A stretch of 53,178 nt of DNA from Candidatus Gastranaerophilales bacterium (GTDB taxonomy: Bacteria; Cyanobacteriota; Vampirovibrionia; Gastranaerophilales; Gastranaerophilaceae). The notes under the pieces are model-generated. The model was not told where the DNA came from. It saw only the letters and a program-made list of their open reading frames with translations, and did not search any database. Positions 41,715 to 50,538 of this stretch are shown here, piece after piece. The stretch lies in NCBI GenBank assembly GCA_944324825.1, contig CALUXU010000014.1, positions 1 to 53,178 on the forward strand, written 5' to 3'. The position numbers and the translations under genes were made by a program. Position 1 is the stretch's first letter. Each line of letters begins with the position of its first letter.

Positions 41715-42404
41715 TTATGCTTCGATTGTTACATTAGGAAACAATAAATTATCTATATTAACAAAATTCGGAATTATATAATCAACTCCTTGGATTCCTT
41801 CATAATAAGTTTTATCCTCCATCGACGTAACTGCTATAATCTTGCCTATACCTGCTCTGTAGGCAGCTTCAATCCCTGAGAGAGCATCTTCAAATACGAC
41901 ACAATCCTGAGGGTGCAAATTAAGTTTATCTGCCGCAATAAGAAATATATCCGGATTTGGTTTTCCGGGGATTGTTCCGTCTGAATAAACAATCTTGTCT
42001 AAATCAAACCATTGAGAAAGATTAAATCCTTCAATATAAAAATCAACGTTATCTTTCTCTGACATTGTTGCAATTGTTCTCGGGATATTATTCTCTTTTA
42101 AAAAGTTTAGGAACTCAACCGCCCCCGGAGCCAGATGAAAAAGTTCTGGTGAGCGCCTGCACATATCACGATAGTATGATTCTTTTTCTTTTGCGAGTTG
42201 TTCAATTTCTTCTGCCGGAAGCTTTTTCCCGACAGCGTATTCTATAATATCTGCGTTTGTTCTTCCGAACATGTATTTTTTCATCTCGTAATCGGAAAAT
42301 GATTTTCCGCGAAGTTTTTTTGAAAAATCAATCCACGCATCATAATGAAGATGAGAATCCCAGAATAGTGTCCCGTTAAAATCGAATATCACACCTTTAA
42401 TCAT
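41715..42404 (-). CDS. HAD-superfamily hydrolase, beta-phosphoglucomutase-like subgroup
   Basis: A 229-residue protein with the HAD core and a helical cap. Motif I reads DFNGT (nucleophile D8; the usual second Asp is N10). ATMSEK (motif II), PGKPNPDIFLIAADKL with the motif III Lys, and VVFEDALSGIEAAYRAG (motif IV) are clear. The Asn at the general acid/base position is unusual and could slow phosphatase activity or suit a mutase or other role. Its ATG overlaps the upstream PPC-domain gene's stop by 1 nt, so the two are co-translated. Confidence 0.85.
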   Translation of the reverse strand: MIKGVIFDFNGTLFWDSHLHYDAWIDFSKKLRGKSFSDYEMKKYMFGRTNADIIEYAVGKKLPAEEIEQLAKEKESYYRDMCRRSPELFHLAPGAVEFLNFLKENNIPRTIATMSEKDNVDFYIEGFNLSQWFDLDKIVYSDGTIPGKPNPDIFLIAADKLNLHPQDCVVFEDALSGIEAAYRAGIGKIIAVTSMEDKTYYEGIQGVDYIIPNFVNIDNLLFPNVTIEA

Positions 42405-42946
42405 TATTTCTCCTCGAAATTGTAGATATTTAATCCGGTATTTGAATCAAACTTGCGTTCTATCTTGGCGTTTTGATATGCTTCTACAACAAATTCTCCG
42501 GCGCCGTTTATTGTTGCTTTCAAAAGATGTCCGGCAATAGATTTGTATTCACTGTTCCCGAGAGTAATATGGAGGTGTAAATATTCTTTTCCGTCTTTTG
42601 TTGAGATATTCCCGATAAGATTTGATATTTCCATTTGTTCGTTAAATGTTTTGTCTTCATACTGTTTTGTTTCAGGGTTGAAGAATCTTAATGTTACGGA
42701 GTTAACTGCCCCAAGGCCTGAAATTGTACCGGCTTTTATGTCTTGTGTTTTAACAAAATCAGTCAATGCTTCGACGATTTCACTGTTATTTTTTAGGCTG
42801 ACAACATATTTATTTCCAAATACTTTTGCATCCCAAGATGCTCCATGAATAACTTTTCCGTATTCACCGTTCATTTTGAATACTAAAAATAAAGCAAGTA
42901 TAACAATGAAAATATTAAATATAATAAAAACCATTCTTGGATTCAT
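42404..42946 (-). CDS. Membrane-anchored PPC (DUF296) domain protein
   Basis: Residues 6-24 form a transmembrane helix or uncleaved signal. Residues ~40-170 match the PPC/DUF296 domain: a GTISGLGAVNSVTLRFFNPET core, then EYLHLHITLGNSEYKSIAGHLLKATINGAGEFVVEAY with its conserved HLH putative metal ligands. Bacterial PPC proteins are usually soluble trimers of unknown role; the anchor is unusual and places the domain outside the cytoplasm. It is coupled to a HAD gene. Confidence 0.8.
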   Translation of the reverse strand: MNPRMVFIIFNIFIVILALFLVFKMNGEYGKVIHGASWDAKVFGNKYVVSLKNNSEIVEALTDFVKTQDIKAGTISGLGAVNSVTLRFFNPETKQYEDKTFNEQMEISNLIGNISTKDGKEYLHLHITLGNSEYKSIAGHLLKATINGAGEFVVEAYQNAKIERKFDSNTGLNIYNFEEK

Positions 42947-43004
42947 AACCTACCTCCAATGTTAATCATAGCATAAAAGTGCTTTTACAATAAAATGGAC
43001 GTAT

Positions 43005-43042
43005 AAAAAGCGAGGTCAATTTTCCAGTTGACCTCGCTTTTT
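43005..43042. terminator. Bidirectional terminator downstream of rpsT
   Basis: A 15-bp perfect stem, AAAAAGCGAGGTCAA (43005-43019) with TTGACCTCGCTTTTT (43028-43042), 8-nt loop, gives U-runs in both directions. It ends rpsT on the minus strand. Confidence 0.92.
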
Positions 43043-43056
43043 TGTTTAAGCATTTA

Positions 43057-43323
43057 TTACTTAGCTAATTTTTTAATAGCAAGAGTTAATCTTGATTTTT
43101 TTCTAGCAGCAGTATTTTTGTGTAAAATACCTTTAGAAACAGCTTTGTCGCAAAGTTGGTATACTTTTGATAAAGCAGTGTTTAATGCTTTTTCGTCATC
43201 TGCTTGTGCAAGTTCTAAAACTTTTTTTACAGCAGTTTTGATAGAAGACTTGAAAGCAACGTTTCTTTGTCTGTTAGCTTCTGCGATTAATACTCTTTTT
43301 TTAGCTGACTTAATATTTGCCAT
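43057..43323 (-). CDS. rpsT: Small ribosomal subunit protein bS20
   Basis: From the ATG at 43323 the product is MANIKSAKKRVLIAEANRQRN, followed by a Lys/Ala-rich helical protein of 88 aa ending in LTLAIKKLAK, a textbook S20. It binds 16S rRNA in the small subunit. A GTG 9 nt upstream is in frame, but AAAGGTG gives the right distance to the ATG and overlaps that GTG. A ~100-nt leader upstream could host S20 autoregulation, but I see no defined structure. Confidence 0.97.
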   Translation of the reverse strand: MANIKSAKKRVLIAEANRQRNVAFKSSIKTAVKKVLELAQADDEKALNTALSKVYQLCDKAVSKGILHKNTAARKKSRLTLAIKKLAK

Positions 43324-43457
43324 TTTGTTCACCTTTCTATATTGTACTGAGCAAAGTGTTTAATGACGACACCCGCTCATTTGGTGAGGATGTGAGTATA
43401 ATTATTTTAACCCAAAAAAATATTTTTCAACAGAATTATTAAAAAAGATTAAAAAAC

Positions 43458-43733
43458 TTATGCAATAACATTAAGTTTGTTCTGTTTCATTTCTTGTTTT
43501 ATTTTAGCTTCGCATTGTTTTTTCCAAGCAGAAGCAACTTGGTACATCATACCATTCTTAGCAGCTGATACTCCGTTACGTACATCTTGTTGGTGCAAAG
43601 CATTAAAACTCATTTCTCCTGCGCGGGATGCTCTGAGCATGCTTAAATTATTTTGATTTGTTTGCATTATTGCCATGCCTGCATCATGCTGCATGGAAAT
43701 GGCTCTAAACATTGATATTGCTGACACTAACAT
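43458..43733 (-). CDS. Small orphan Met/Gln-rich protein
   Basis: A 91-residue helical protein (MLVSAISMFRAISMQHDAGMAIMQTNQNN), with many Met, Gln and Ala and a basic C-terminus (WKKQCEAKIKQEMKQNK). The first 35 residues loosely resemble the start of the large protein at 48901 (short hydrophobic start, SxxRxxxLxxxKADxxMQ). Such N-termini are seen on type III-exported or flagellar-type substrates, but that is weak. No recognised family. Confidence 0.6.
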   Translation of the reverse strand: MLVSAISMFRAISMQHDAGMAIMQTNQNNLSMLRASRAGEMSFNALHQQDVRNGVSAAKNGMMYQVASAWKKQCEAKIKQEMKQNKLNVIA

Positions 43734-43874
43734 ATAGATATACCCTTTACGTGCTTCTATTCTATCACATATGCGTTAATTCTGCAACTACCCGAGCTGA
43801 TTATTTTAACTTTTATTAACTTAAATTTTTATCACCGAATTGCTTAACATATACACACAAGAGAGATTATTTAT

Positions 43875-43880
43875 TATAAT
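43875..43880 (+). promoter_or_regulatory. -10 box of the TPR gene, near-leaderless
   Basis: A perfect TATAAT ends 8 nt before the ATG at 43889. No good -35 is visible at 17 nt and there is no Shine-Dalgarno. Confidence 0.45.
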
Positions 43881-43888
43881 ATATTGTT

Positions 43889-45013
43889 ATGAAAAGGTCG
43901 GCAAAAAAGATTATAAAATTCTTATTTATTCTTTTGCTTTTAGCAGGTTTAATCGTAGGCAGAGATTATGTCAGAAAGTATGTTATAAACCGTATTCTCG
44001 GGGTTTATTATGTATATAAAGGCGACAGAGCTTATCATAAACATAAACTTGCGTATTCGATTGAGTATTATAATAAAGGGTTAGAATATTTTCCGAGTCA
44101 TTATACTGCCTGGTATAATTTGGGGAATATTTATGTAGTTTATGAGGATTATTATTCGGCAGTTGAGGCTTATAAAAAAGCGATTGAATACAACCCGAGA
44201 TACACTCTTGCAAGAATGAATCTTGGTATTATTGAAGCTGAAAAACTCGGTAATTTTGATGAAGCTATAAGACAATACGATGCAATTTTAAATCTCAAAA
44301 ATAAAATTTGGGCGATTCCGTTCCTTTTCAGTAATAAAAAAAGCTCCCGTCAAAATAGAGGACTTGCTTATTATAATCGGGGGCTGGCTTATAGAGAAAA
44401 AGCTCTTTTCCTGCCTGATGAGGATAGAGAACTTGAATTAGGGCTTTTGAGAAAAGCTGCGGAATCTTACGAAAAATCTCATAAAATATTGAGGCGTAAT
44501 TCCGATGTCGTATTTAACCTTGCATTAACTTATCACGTTATGGGAAATTATAGAGATGCAGGTATAAATTATTGTAAAGCAATATACCTTGCTCCGATGA
44601 ATTACGAGGCTCATTACAACCTTGCGATATTACTTAAACGCTTGAAGCTTTATAAAGATTCTGTTGAAGAGCTTGAAAAGGCATCTCTTCTTTTATCATT
44701 CCGCTCGGATGATTCCGGAAAAGCTTCTTATGTGTTTGGAGTTTTAACGGATGCGTCCCATTTGTATAGCAAATACGGCCCTAACGGTTTAGGTACAAAT
44801 ATGGATATCTACGATACCGATAATCAAGATGTCGTTATTAAAAAGAAAAAGAAGAAGAAAAAACATACGGAAGACGATGACATCAAGTTTAATTATTCAA
44901 CAGGTAAAATTGTTCCGACAGATGATTTAAGCAAGACTATGATGCAAACGTTCAAAGTCTGTGCCGGTATGGATTATTTTAAACATGAGGCTCCGGACGA
45001 TGAAGAATATTAA
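43889..45013 (+). CDS. Membrane-anchored TPR protein
   Basis: An N-terminal transmembrane helix (~8-24) precedes about six tetratricopeptide repeats, for example HYTAWYNLGNIYVVYEDYYSAVEAYKKAIEYNP and YEAHYNLAILLKRLKLYKDSVEELEKAS. A poly-Lys stretch (KKKKKKKKH, ~312-320) and acidic tail follow (DDDIKFNYSTGKI). It is probably an envelope or assembly scaffold. Its 3' end overlaps the diguanylate cyclase gene by 14 nt, so the two are coupled. It is similar in plan to the TPR protein at 14858, though not closely alike in sequence. Confidence 0.75.
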   Translation: MKRSAKKIIKFLFILLLLAGLIVGRDYVRKYVINRILGVYYVYKGDRAYHKHKLAYSIEYYNKGLEYFPSHYTAWYNLGNIYVVYEDYYSAVEAYKKAIEYNPRYTLARMNLGIIEAEKLGNFDEAIRQYDAILNLKNKIWAIPFLFSNKKSSRQNRGLAYYNRGLAYREKALFLPDEDRELELGLLRKAAESYEKSHKILRRNSDVVFNLALTYHVMGNYRDAGINYCKAIYLAPMNYEAHYNLAILLKRLKLYKDSVEELEKASLLLSFRSDDSGKASYVFGVLTDASHLYSKYGPNGLGTNMDIYDTDNQDVVIKKKKKKKKHTEDDDIKFNYSTGKIVPTDDLSKTMMQTFKVCAGMDYFKHEAPDDEEY

Positions 45014-46412
45014 CGAATTAGAATTACTGTTGAATATTTCCAACCTGGTTAATTCAAAATCTGATATCTATGAGATAGTAACTTTAGTAAAACAGTGTTT
45101 AAAAAATCTCAAGGATATTAATCTTTTTTATTATGATTATTCCGCAAAAAAATTAAAAGATGCAGTTAATAATTTTTCTGTAGTAGAAGATATGTTTGAT
45201 GATGTTGCTTCCGGGGTTTTGTATTCAAATTTCTTAAAACTTTCTAACTGCGATTTTATTCTTAATCAAAAAGAAACAATTTATTCGACACTCAAGCCTG
45301 ATGAGATGATTCAGATGGAATCAATATTGGTGCCTCTAAAATCGGATGGTTCTCTGTTTGGAATGATAGAACTTTCTTTTGATAATACTGTCAGTGTAAA
45401 GCATTCGTTTTTGCAGTTTTTAGTGATATTTTCTAACCATATTTTGATGAAAATTCATAACAAACTTTTGCAAGACAGGATTCAAACAAATTCAGACTTC
45501 TATGATGCTCTCAAAAATATTGCCAAAATCATAGAAACCCAGTATGAGTTAAACTATATAATACCTTTGATAGGTGAAATGATAGATAAATTTATATCAA
45601 ATCATCTTATTTATATATTTATAAAACAGGATTCAGAATACAAATTATTCTGGCCAAATGACTGCCGTGATCGAAAAATATACGATATGATGTCCGGCAT
45701 GGGACGGGAATATATTGTTTCGGAGGATAGAAAGACGGGGGTGTTCCCGCTGATTAGCGGTAAAAATATCTTAGGCTGTGTTGCGGCGCGCAGTACAATA
45801 GATAAATTAACCCCCAATGAAATAGATTATATTAATCAATTAACAAAACAATCATCGGCAACAATAGAGCGTGCAAATGTTTATGCAGAAGCGCTGAAGC
45901 ATGCGACTTTGGATGCTCTGACCGGTTTGAATAACCGCCGTCAGTTTGAATTGCGTCTGAAGCAGGAATATGCAAGCGCAACCAGACAAAAACATCCTCT
46001 GTGCGCTATGATGATTGATATAGATTTTTTCAAAAAAATTAACGATACTTATGGTCATGCAGCGGGTGATAAAGTCTTAAAAACGGTTGCGAATGTAATC
46101 AAGGATAAACTCCGTGAGTACGATATTCCGTCACGTTACGGCGGCGAGGAGTTTTGTGTTCTGCTTCCTCAGACCAAAATCGAAGAGGCTAATATTGTTG
46201 CTCAAAGGTTAAGAGCTGCTATCGAAAAAACAGTTATAGAAACTTTTGATGAAAAAAATTCTGAAAATAAAAAAATAAGTGTTACAATAAGTCTGGGGCT
46301 TACTCAGTTGAATGAAAAAGATTCTGCCGAAGATTTGTATATGAGGGCAGATAAGGCACTATACGAGGCAAAAGAACGCGGCAGAAACAGAGTAATAGTT
46401 TATGAAGGCTAA
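45000..46412 (+). CDS. GAF-GGDEF diguanylate cyclase
   Basis: The start is ATG at 45000 (MKNINELELLLNIS), inside the end of the TPR gene; an upstream ATG at 44961 only adds frame-shifted TPR sequence. The N-terminal ~310 residues hold two GAF-like sensor regions and no membrane segment. The GGDEF domain has LDALTGLNNRRQFE, MMIDIDFFKKINDTYGHAAGDKVL and the active-site GGEEF. REYD lies exactly five residues before GGEEF, a complete allosteric I-site, so product inhibition by c-di-GMP is expected. The PilZ protein at 51921 is a plausible receptor. Confidence 0.93.
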   Translation: MKNINELELLLNISNLVNSKSDIYEIVTLVKQCLKNLKDINLFYYDYSAKKLKDAVNNFSVVEDMFDDVASGVLYSNFLKLSNCDFILNQKETIYSTLKPDEMIQMESILVPLKSDGSLFGMIELSFDNTVSVKHSFLQFLVIFSNHILMKIHNKLLQDRIQTNSDFYDALKNIAKIIETQYELNYIIPLIGEMIDKFISNHLIYIFIKQDSEYKLFWPNDCRDRKIYDMMSGMGREYIVSEDRKTGVFPLISGKNILGCVAARSTIDKLTPNEIDYINQLTKQSSATIERANVYAEALKHATLDALTGLNNRRQFELRLKQEYASATRQKHPLCAMMIDIDFFKKINDTYGHAAGDKVLKTVANVIKDKLREYDIPSRYGGEEFCVLLPQTKIEEANIVAQRLRAAIEKTVIETFDEKNSENKKISVTISLGLTQLNEKDSAEDLYMRADKALYEAKERGRNRVIVYEG

Positions 46413-46423
46413 AGGATAAAAAA

Positions 46424-46885
46424 TTGGTAAAAATAGTTTGTAAAACATTAGAAGATACAAAGAAACTTGCGGAAAAATTTGCAAGCCTGACTCCTGACGG
46501 ATGTTTTGTAAATTTGTTTGGTGAAATAGGTGCTGGAAAGACTGCATTTGTAAGATATGTTGCAGAAGCACTTGGAATTAAGGAAAAAGTTACAAGTCCG
46601 AGTTTCACTATTTTAAATGAATACCATACAGGCAAAATCCCTATTTATCATTTTGATTTATATAGATTAGAAAATGAAGGAGTTAAAACAATAACGGACG
46701 AATTGAGAGAATATTCCACCGGCAGACAGTTAACGTTTGTTGAGTGGGCAGAATTCTCCCAGAATGAAATTCCTTTCGACAGAATAGAAATTAATGTAAC
46801 CTATGATGACGATGACAACAGATGTTTTGAGTTTACTGCAATAGGTAACGGTATGGATAAAATTATAGAAGGACTTGAAAAGTGA
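46424..46885 (+). CDS. tsaE: tRNA threonylcarbamoyladenosine biosynthesis ATPase TsaE
   Basis: A 153-residue P-loop protein: CFVNLFGEIGAGKTAFVRYVAEALG, VTSPSFTILNEYHTGKIPIYHFDLYRL and LTFVEWAEF are the TsaE motifs. It acts with TsaB and TsaD in making t6A37 on ANN-reading tRNAs. TTG start with AAAGGA upstream. Its stop overlaps the tsaB GTG start by 4 nt. Confidence 0.95.
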   Translation: MVKIVCKTLEDTKKLAEKFASLTPDGCFVNLFGEIGAGKTAFVRYVAEALGIKEKVTSPSFTILNEYHTGKIPIYHFDLYRLENEGVKTITDELREYSTGRQLTFVEWAEFSQNEIPFDRIEINVTYDDDDNRCFEFTAIGNGMDKIIEGLEK

Positions 46886-47508
46886 AATTATTAGCATTTG
46901 ATACCTGTCTTGATAAGACATATATATTATTAAGAGATGATGACAAAATACTTTCATCAAAAATTCTCAAGTCTGATGAAAAGAATTATCATTCGGCATA
47001 TTTAATTTCAACTATAGCAAAAGTTTTAAAAGAAAATTCAATGACTCCAAGGGATATAGATGCTATTGCAATAAATGTCGGACCCGGCAGCTTCACCGGG
47101 ATAAGAGCTTGCACAACGGTTGCAAGAGTAATGGCACAGGAATTAAATATAAAAGCAATAGGTATTTCATCACTTGAGATATTATCGAGAGTTATGAATG
47201 ATGAATACATTGTAGTTTTGGATGCGCGTAAAAATAAAGGGTATTTATACGATAAAGAATTATTCGGTGCTGTTGATTTAGACGAGATTGATGAGAGGGT
47301 CAAGGGACGTAATATTATAACAGATGATAGATTGTTTGAACGATTTCAAAAACTTGGAAATAATGTAATATCATATCAGCAGTCTGATTTTGATTTAGGG
47401 AAAATCTTATCGGATATTGCAATGGAACGTATAGCAACAGAAGAGTGTGATTGGCATAAATTATTACCACTGTATATTCAACCGCCGCCTGTTACACTTA
47501 AGAAATAA
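46882..47508 (+). CDS. tsaB: tRNA t6A biosynthesis protein TsaB
   Basis: A 208-residue ASKHA-fold protein. MKLLAFDTCLDKTYILL and INVGPGSFTGIRACTTVARVMAQELN are signature TsaB segments, and the C-terminus YIQPPPVT is typical. It dimerises with TsaD as a scaffold. GTG start, 4-nt overlap with tsaE; a methyltransferase gene follows after 18 nt. tsaD is not in the window. Confidence 0.94.
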   Translation: MKLLAFDTCLDKTYILLRDDDKILSSKILKSDEKNYHSAYLISTIAKVLKENSMTPRDIDAIAINVGPGSFTGIRACTTVARVMAQELNIKAIGISSLEILSRVMNDEYIVVLDARKNKGYLYDKELFGAVDLDEIDERVKGRNIITDDRLFERFQKLGNNVISYQQSDFDLGKILSDIAMERIATEECDWHKLLPLYIQPPPVTLKK

Positions 47509-47526
47509 ATAATAAAGGGAATGAAT

Positions 47527-48402
47527 ATGAGTACATTATGCAAGAATTGGACCCAATGGTTAATGGAGACAAGGTTTTCTGCATTGACGGATGAGATGAA
47601 ATCTCAAACAATGGCCTGGCTTGATTCTGTAGGGAATGCAGTTGTAAAAATGGCTCAAATCCAACCTGACGATACAGTACTTGATATCGGTACAGGAACA
47701 GGATTATTGGCATTTAAAGCGTTAGAAGCTTTAGAACAATTGTCTGGCAGCGGTAAAGTTATATTTTCTGATAAGTTTCAGGACTGTTTGGATTCTTGTA
47801 AATCTTTTTTAGATACTCATAAAGTGAATGCGAACTATGAGTTTTTGAACGCTTCATGCGAGGATTTAACTTTACCTGAAAACTCTGTAGACAAAGCTTT
47901 GATGCGTTCAGTACTTGTTCATATTGTTGATAAGCAGTCTGCTGTCAATGAAATATACAGAGTTTTAAAACCCGGCGGATTTTTCTGTGCATTTGAACCT
48001 ATTATTCGCTCAAATACCCGTTATTGGGAGCTGTTGGAGCCCGGGGTTGTTGAAAATTATTATGAGTTTAAAGATGCAGAAAACAAAATCATGTCGGACG
48101 TAACTGATTCTTTGTGTAATTTTGATGATTTTACGTTGAAGAACAATCTTGTAAAAGCTGGATTTTCTAACTCATCAACATTGATACATGCAATTGAGTC
48201 CAAATATACAGTTACCCGTGAGATGGTTATTCCTTGGTTTGTATCCCCGCCATCTCCTGACAGACCGTCAATGAAAGAACGTTTTCTTAAGTTTTTTGAT
48301 GAAGCAAAAGTTAATAAGTATATAGAAGACGTTCAAAATTGTTTGGAGGGAAAAGAAATAACTCTTAAGACGAATTCTGTTCTTATTCACGCAACGAAAT
48401 AA
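47527..48402 (+). CDS. Class I SAM-dependent methyltransferase
   Basis: A 291-residue protein. VLDIGTGTGLLAFKALEAL is motif I, FSDKF motif II, and VDKALMRSVLVHIVDKQSAVNEIYRVLKPGGFFCAFEPI motifs IV-VI. The N-terminal helix (KNWTQWLMETRF) and C-terminal ~90 residues probably form the substrate site. AAAGGGA is directly before ATG 47521 but 6 nt before ATG 47527, so I choose the latter. It belongs to the tsaE-tsaB transcription unit; a tRNA or lipid substrate cannot be decided. Confidence 0.85.
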   Translation: MSTLCKNWTQWLMETRFSALTDEMKSQTMAWLDSVGNAVVKMAQIQPDDTVLDIGTGTGLLAFKALEALEQLSGSGKVIFSDKFQDCLDSCKSFLDTHKVNANYEFLNASCEDLTLPENSVDKALMRSVLVHIVDKQSAVNEIYRVLKPGGFFCAFEPIIRSNTRYWELLEPGVVENYYEFKDAENKIMSDVTDSLCNFDDFTLKNNLVKAGFSNSSTLIHAIESKYTVTREMVIPWFVSPPSPDRPSMKERFLKFFDEAKVNKYIEDVQNCLEGKEITLKTNSVLIHATK

Positions 48403-48524
48403 TACTTTAGTTATACTAAAAATCATACTAAATGATGATTGTATTAAATACACTTTTTACTTACTATACTTATGTTATCAAGATAGGATAGCGAAAGAAG
48501 TTTAAAAACAAGGAGAATCACAAC

Positions 48525-48746
48525 ATGGCAACAAAAGTTAGAAAAGAAATGCAAGAACAAATTATTGAATCAGCTGGTCAAATCTACAATTACTTAGCAG
48601 ATAAAGGCGAAGTTACAATTAACAAAATGACAAAAGATTTAGACCTTGATGAAAATTTTGTTTCAATGGGATTAGGTTGGTTATCAAGAGAAGATAAAAT
48701 TTCTTACACAAGAAAACCAAAATCAGTTTCTGTAAAATTAGTTTAA
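48525..48746 (+). CDS. DUF2582 winged-helix protein
   Basis: A 73-residue protein: QIIESAGQIYNYLADKGEVTINKMTKDLDLDENFVSMGLGWLSREDKISYTRKPKSVSVKL. This fits the small winged helix-turn-helix DUF2582 family, known from anaerobes and some phototrophs. It has a strong AAGGAG Shine-Dalgarno, a long leader and a 16-bp terminator, and very regular codons, suggesting high expression. It may bind DNA; partners are unknown. Confidence 0.85.
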   Translation: MATKVRKEMQEQIIESAGQIYNYLADKGEVTINKMTKDLDLDENFVSMGLGWLSREDKISYTRKPKSVSVKLV

Positions 48747-48764
48747 TTTTACAGATTTAAAAAG

Positions 48765-48806
48765 AAAAAAGAGGACAGAATCAGGTTTTCTGTCCTCTTT
48801 TTTAAT
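48765..48806 (+). terminator. Strong rho-independent terminator
   Basis: A 16-bp perfect stem, AAAAAAGAGGACAGAA (48765-48780) with TTCTGTCCTCTTTTTT (48788-48803), 7-nt loop. Confidence 0.92.
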
Positions 48807-48900
48807 GTTAACAAATGTAACAACATGTATAAAAAATACTAAAGTTTTTTAAAAATAATCCGATATATAGAATATTAGGAATTAAAAAAGGAGTGCCCAC

Positions 48901-50382
48901 ATGGGTTTAGCGGTATCACAAGTTAGATTATTGGCATTGACATCCAGAAAAGCGGATGTCGAAATGCAGATACAGCTTAATTCTAAGCGTAAAACCATGT
49001 TAACCAGAGAAGCAACAGACCTGGCGAAATTGTATTACGCAAAACTCCAAAATACTAAGATTCAATATTCAACAACAAACGGTTACAAAGATGTAACTTA
49101 CGGATATTTAATGGCTCAGGATACTGGAGCATTTTTTGACCAGATTGTAGAACCTAGTTCCAGTTCAAATATTGATACTAAAGCTTCAGCTAGTATGATT
49201 TTAACGGATATCTATGGTCGTGTCATCTTGAGTGATGCAATGTTAAATGTTGTTGTTAATGTTTTAAACCGAGATGAAACTCCGAGTGGATCTACACCGG
49301 CAGGTGGAACAGATCCAGTAACAGGTGCGGAATTGCCGGTAATGACAGTAGAAGATTATACTTTAGCTGCTATGTCGGAGTTATTGAATCTATATTCCGG
49401 AGAAAGTGATAGTAGCCTTGGTGTTGGAACTTCACAAACTGCTGCCAGCTTAAATTCAGTGTTTACAGATTTATATGAAGGAACAGCCTGGGAAAATAAT
49501 ACTACACTTCCGATTTCGCCAAAGCGTCCTGATATAGGCGAGGATGTCTTGAAATACTTGCTTCGTAACGGTTTTCAACAAGGGCCTACTCTTTATTATG
49601 ATGATGCTGGCGGTACAGGTTATTATACAGATCCTAAAATGACAGCAGATTCAAAAGTTACTCCGACGGATGGTACCTTCTATATAATTAAAAATGCAAG
49701 TGATTTATCTATTATTGGCAGTACAGAAGGCGCTTCCGGTGTAATGTACTGGTCTGAAAGTACACCTGATACATCAGGAGTTCCATACGTTCCTGGATTA
49801 ACTACAGTTCATGCTAAACAGTTGGCAAGTATGTTTAGCTATTATGGTTCAATATTCTCTGCAGCATTTAATGGCAACAGAACATGGAATGAGACTGAGA
49901 CTATTGATGGGCCTGATAAACAGCTTTCAGTTAAGCATTTTAATGCCGCAGCACAACTTGGTCAAAGAGAAATGACTAATGCTGATGGTACAACATATAC
50001 CGAATATTATGTAGTAAATGGCGGTAATTCAAAATATACAACAGTTTCAAATGTTGATAATTTGCAGGCTGGTTTGAAATCAGGTTTATATCAGTTAGTT
50101 AATGTAACATCCCCTGTGACAGGCGGTTATGCAAAAGCTCAAGGTTTAGATTATTTTGAAACACAAAACTATGTCGTTGAAAAAGCGGACAGTGCAGCGA
50201 GAGATACCGTAACAGCATGGTACGATGCAGCAAGAGCAGATTTGGAATCAAAAGAATCTTATTGGGATTCAGAAATAACTGCTTTATCATCAGAATTAAA
50301 TTCAATTACAACTGAAATAGATTCGGTTAAAAAATTAAGAGAAGATGCAATTTCTGCAACCTTTAAATGGGGCTCTGCGTAA
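48901..50382 (+). CDS. Large orphan coiled-coil-capped protein, putative secreted or filament-like
   Basis: A 493-residue protein with AAAAAAGGAG Shine-Dalgarno. Residues 1-60 are amphipathic helices without a Sec signal (MGLAVSQVRLLALTSRKADVEMQ). The middle ~320 residues are rich in Gly, Ser, Thr and Asp, with few Lys and no Cys, resembling a surface-exposed domain (GTGYYTDPKMTADSKVTP). The last ~55 residues are a coiled coil (DLESKESYWDSEITALSSELNSITTEIDSVKKLRED). Helical ends with a variable Ser/Thr-rich core recall flagellin- or hook-associated proteins. I know no named family; export route and assembly are inference. Confidence 0.8.
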   Translation: MGLAVSQVRLLALTSRKADVEMQIQLNSKRKTMLTREATDLAKLYYAKLQNTKIQYSTTNGYKDVTYGYLMAQDTGAFFDQIVEPSSSSNIDTKASASMILTDIYGRVILSDAMLNVVVNVLNRDETPSGSTPAGGTDPVTGAELPVMTVEDYTLAAMSELLNLYSGESDSSLGVGTSQTAASLNSVFTDLYEGTAWENNTTLPISPKRPDIGEDVLKYLLRNGFQQGPTLYYDDAGGTGYYTDPKMTADSKVTPTDGTFYIIKNASDLSIIGSTEGASGVMYWSESTPDTSGVPYVPGLTTVHAKQLASMFSYYGSIFSAAFNGNRTWNETETIDGPDKQLSVKHFNAAAQLGQREMTNADGTTYTEYYVVNGGNSKYTTVSNVDNLQAGLKSGLYQLVNVTSPVTGGYAKAQGLDYFETQNYVVEKADSAARDTVTAWYDAARADLESKESYWDSEITALSSELNSITTEIDSVKKLREDAISATFKWGSA

Positions 50383-50405
50383 TGTTATTCCATAATTGAT
50401 AAATT

Positions 50406-50446
50406 AAACCAATGGTATCCATATTTATGGGTACCATTGGTTTATT
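50406..50446 (+). terminator. Rho-independent terminator after the orphan protein
   Basis: A 17-bp stem, AAACCAATGGTATCCAT (50406-50422) with ATGGGTACCATTGGTTT (50427-50443, one G-U), 4-nt loop. Confidence 0.88.
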
Positions 50447-50509
50447 CATAACTGTTCTGAATCATTCTATTATCGGGTAAAGTTCTTCATTTTTTATAAT
50501 AGAACTAAT

Positions 50510-50538
50510 AAAGAGGAGTTCTTTGAACTCCTCTTTTT
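50510..50538 (+). terminator. Second hairpin with T-run
   Basis: AAAGAGGAGTT (50510-50520) and AACTCCTCTTT (50526-50536), 5-nt loop, then T-rich sequence. It is about 65 nt beyond the first terminator, possibly ending a separate short transcript. Confidence 0.7.

Noticed and set aside
44961-45000. Longer start for the diguanylate cyclase at 44961
   Set aside because: The extra residues are out-of-frame TPR coding sequence; ATG at 45000 begins the natural protein.
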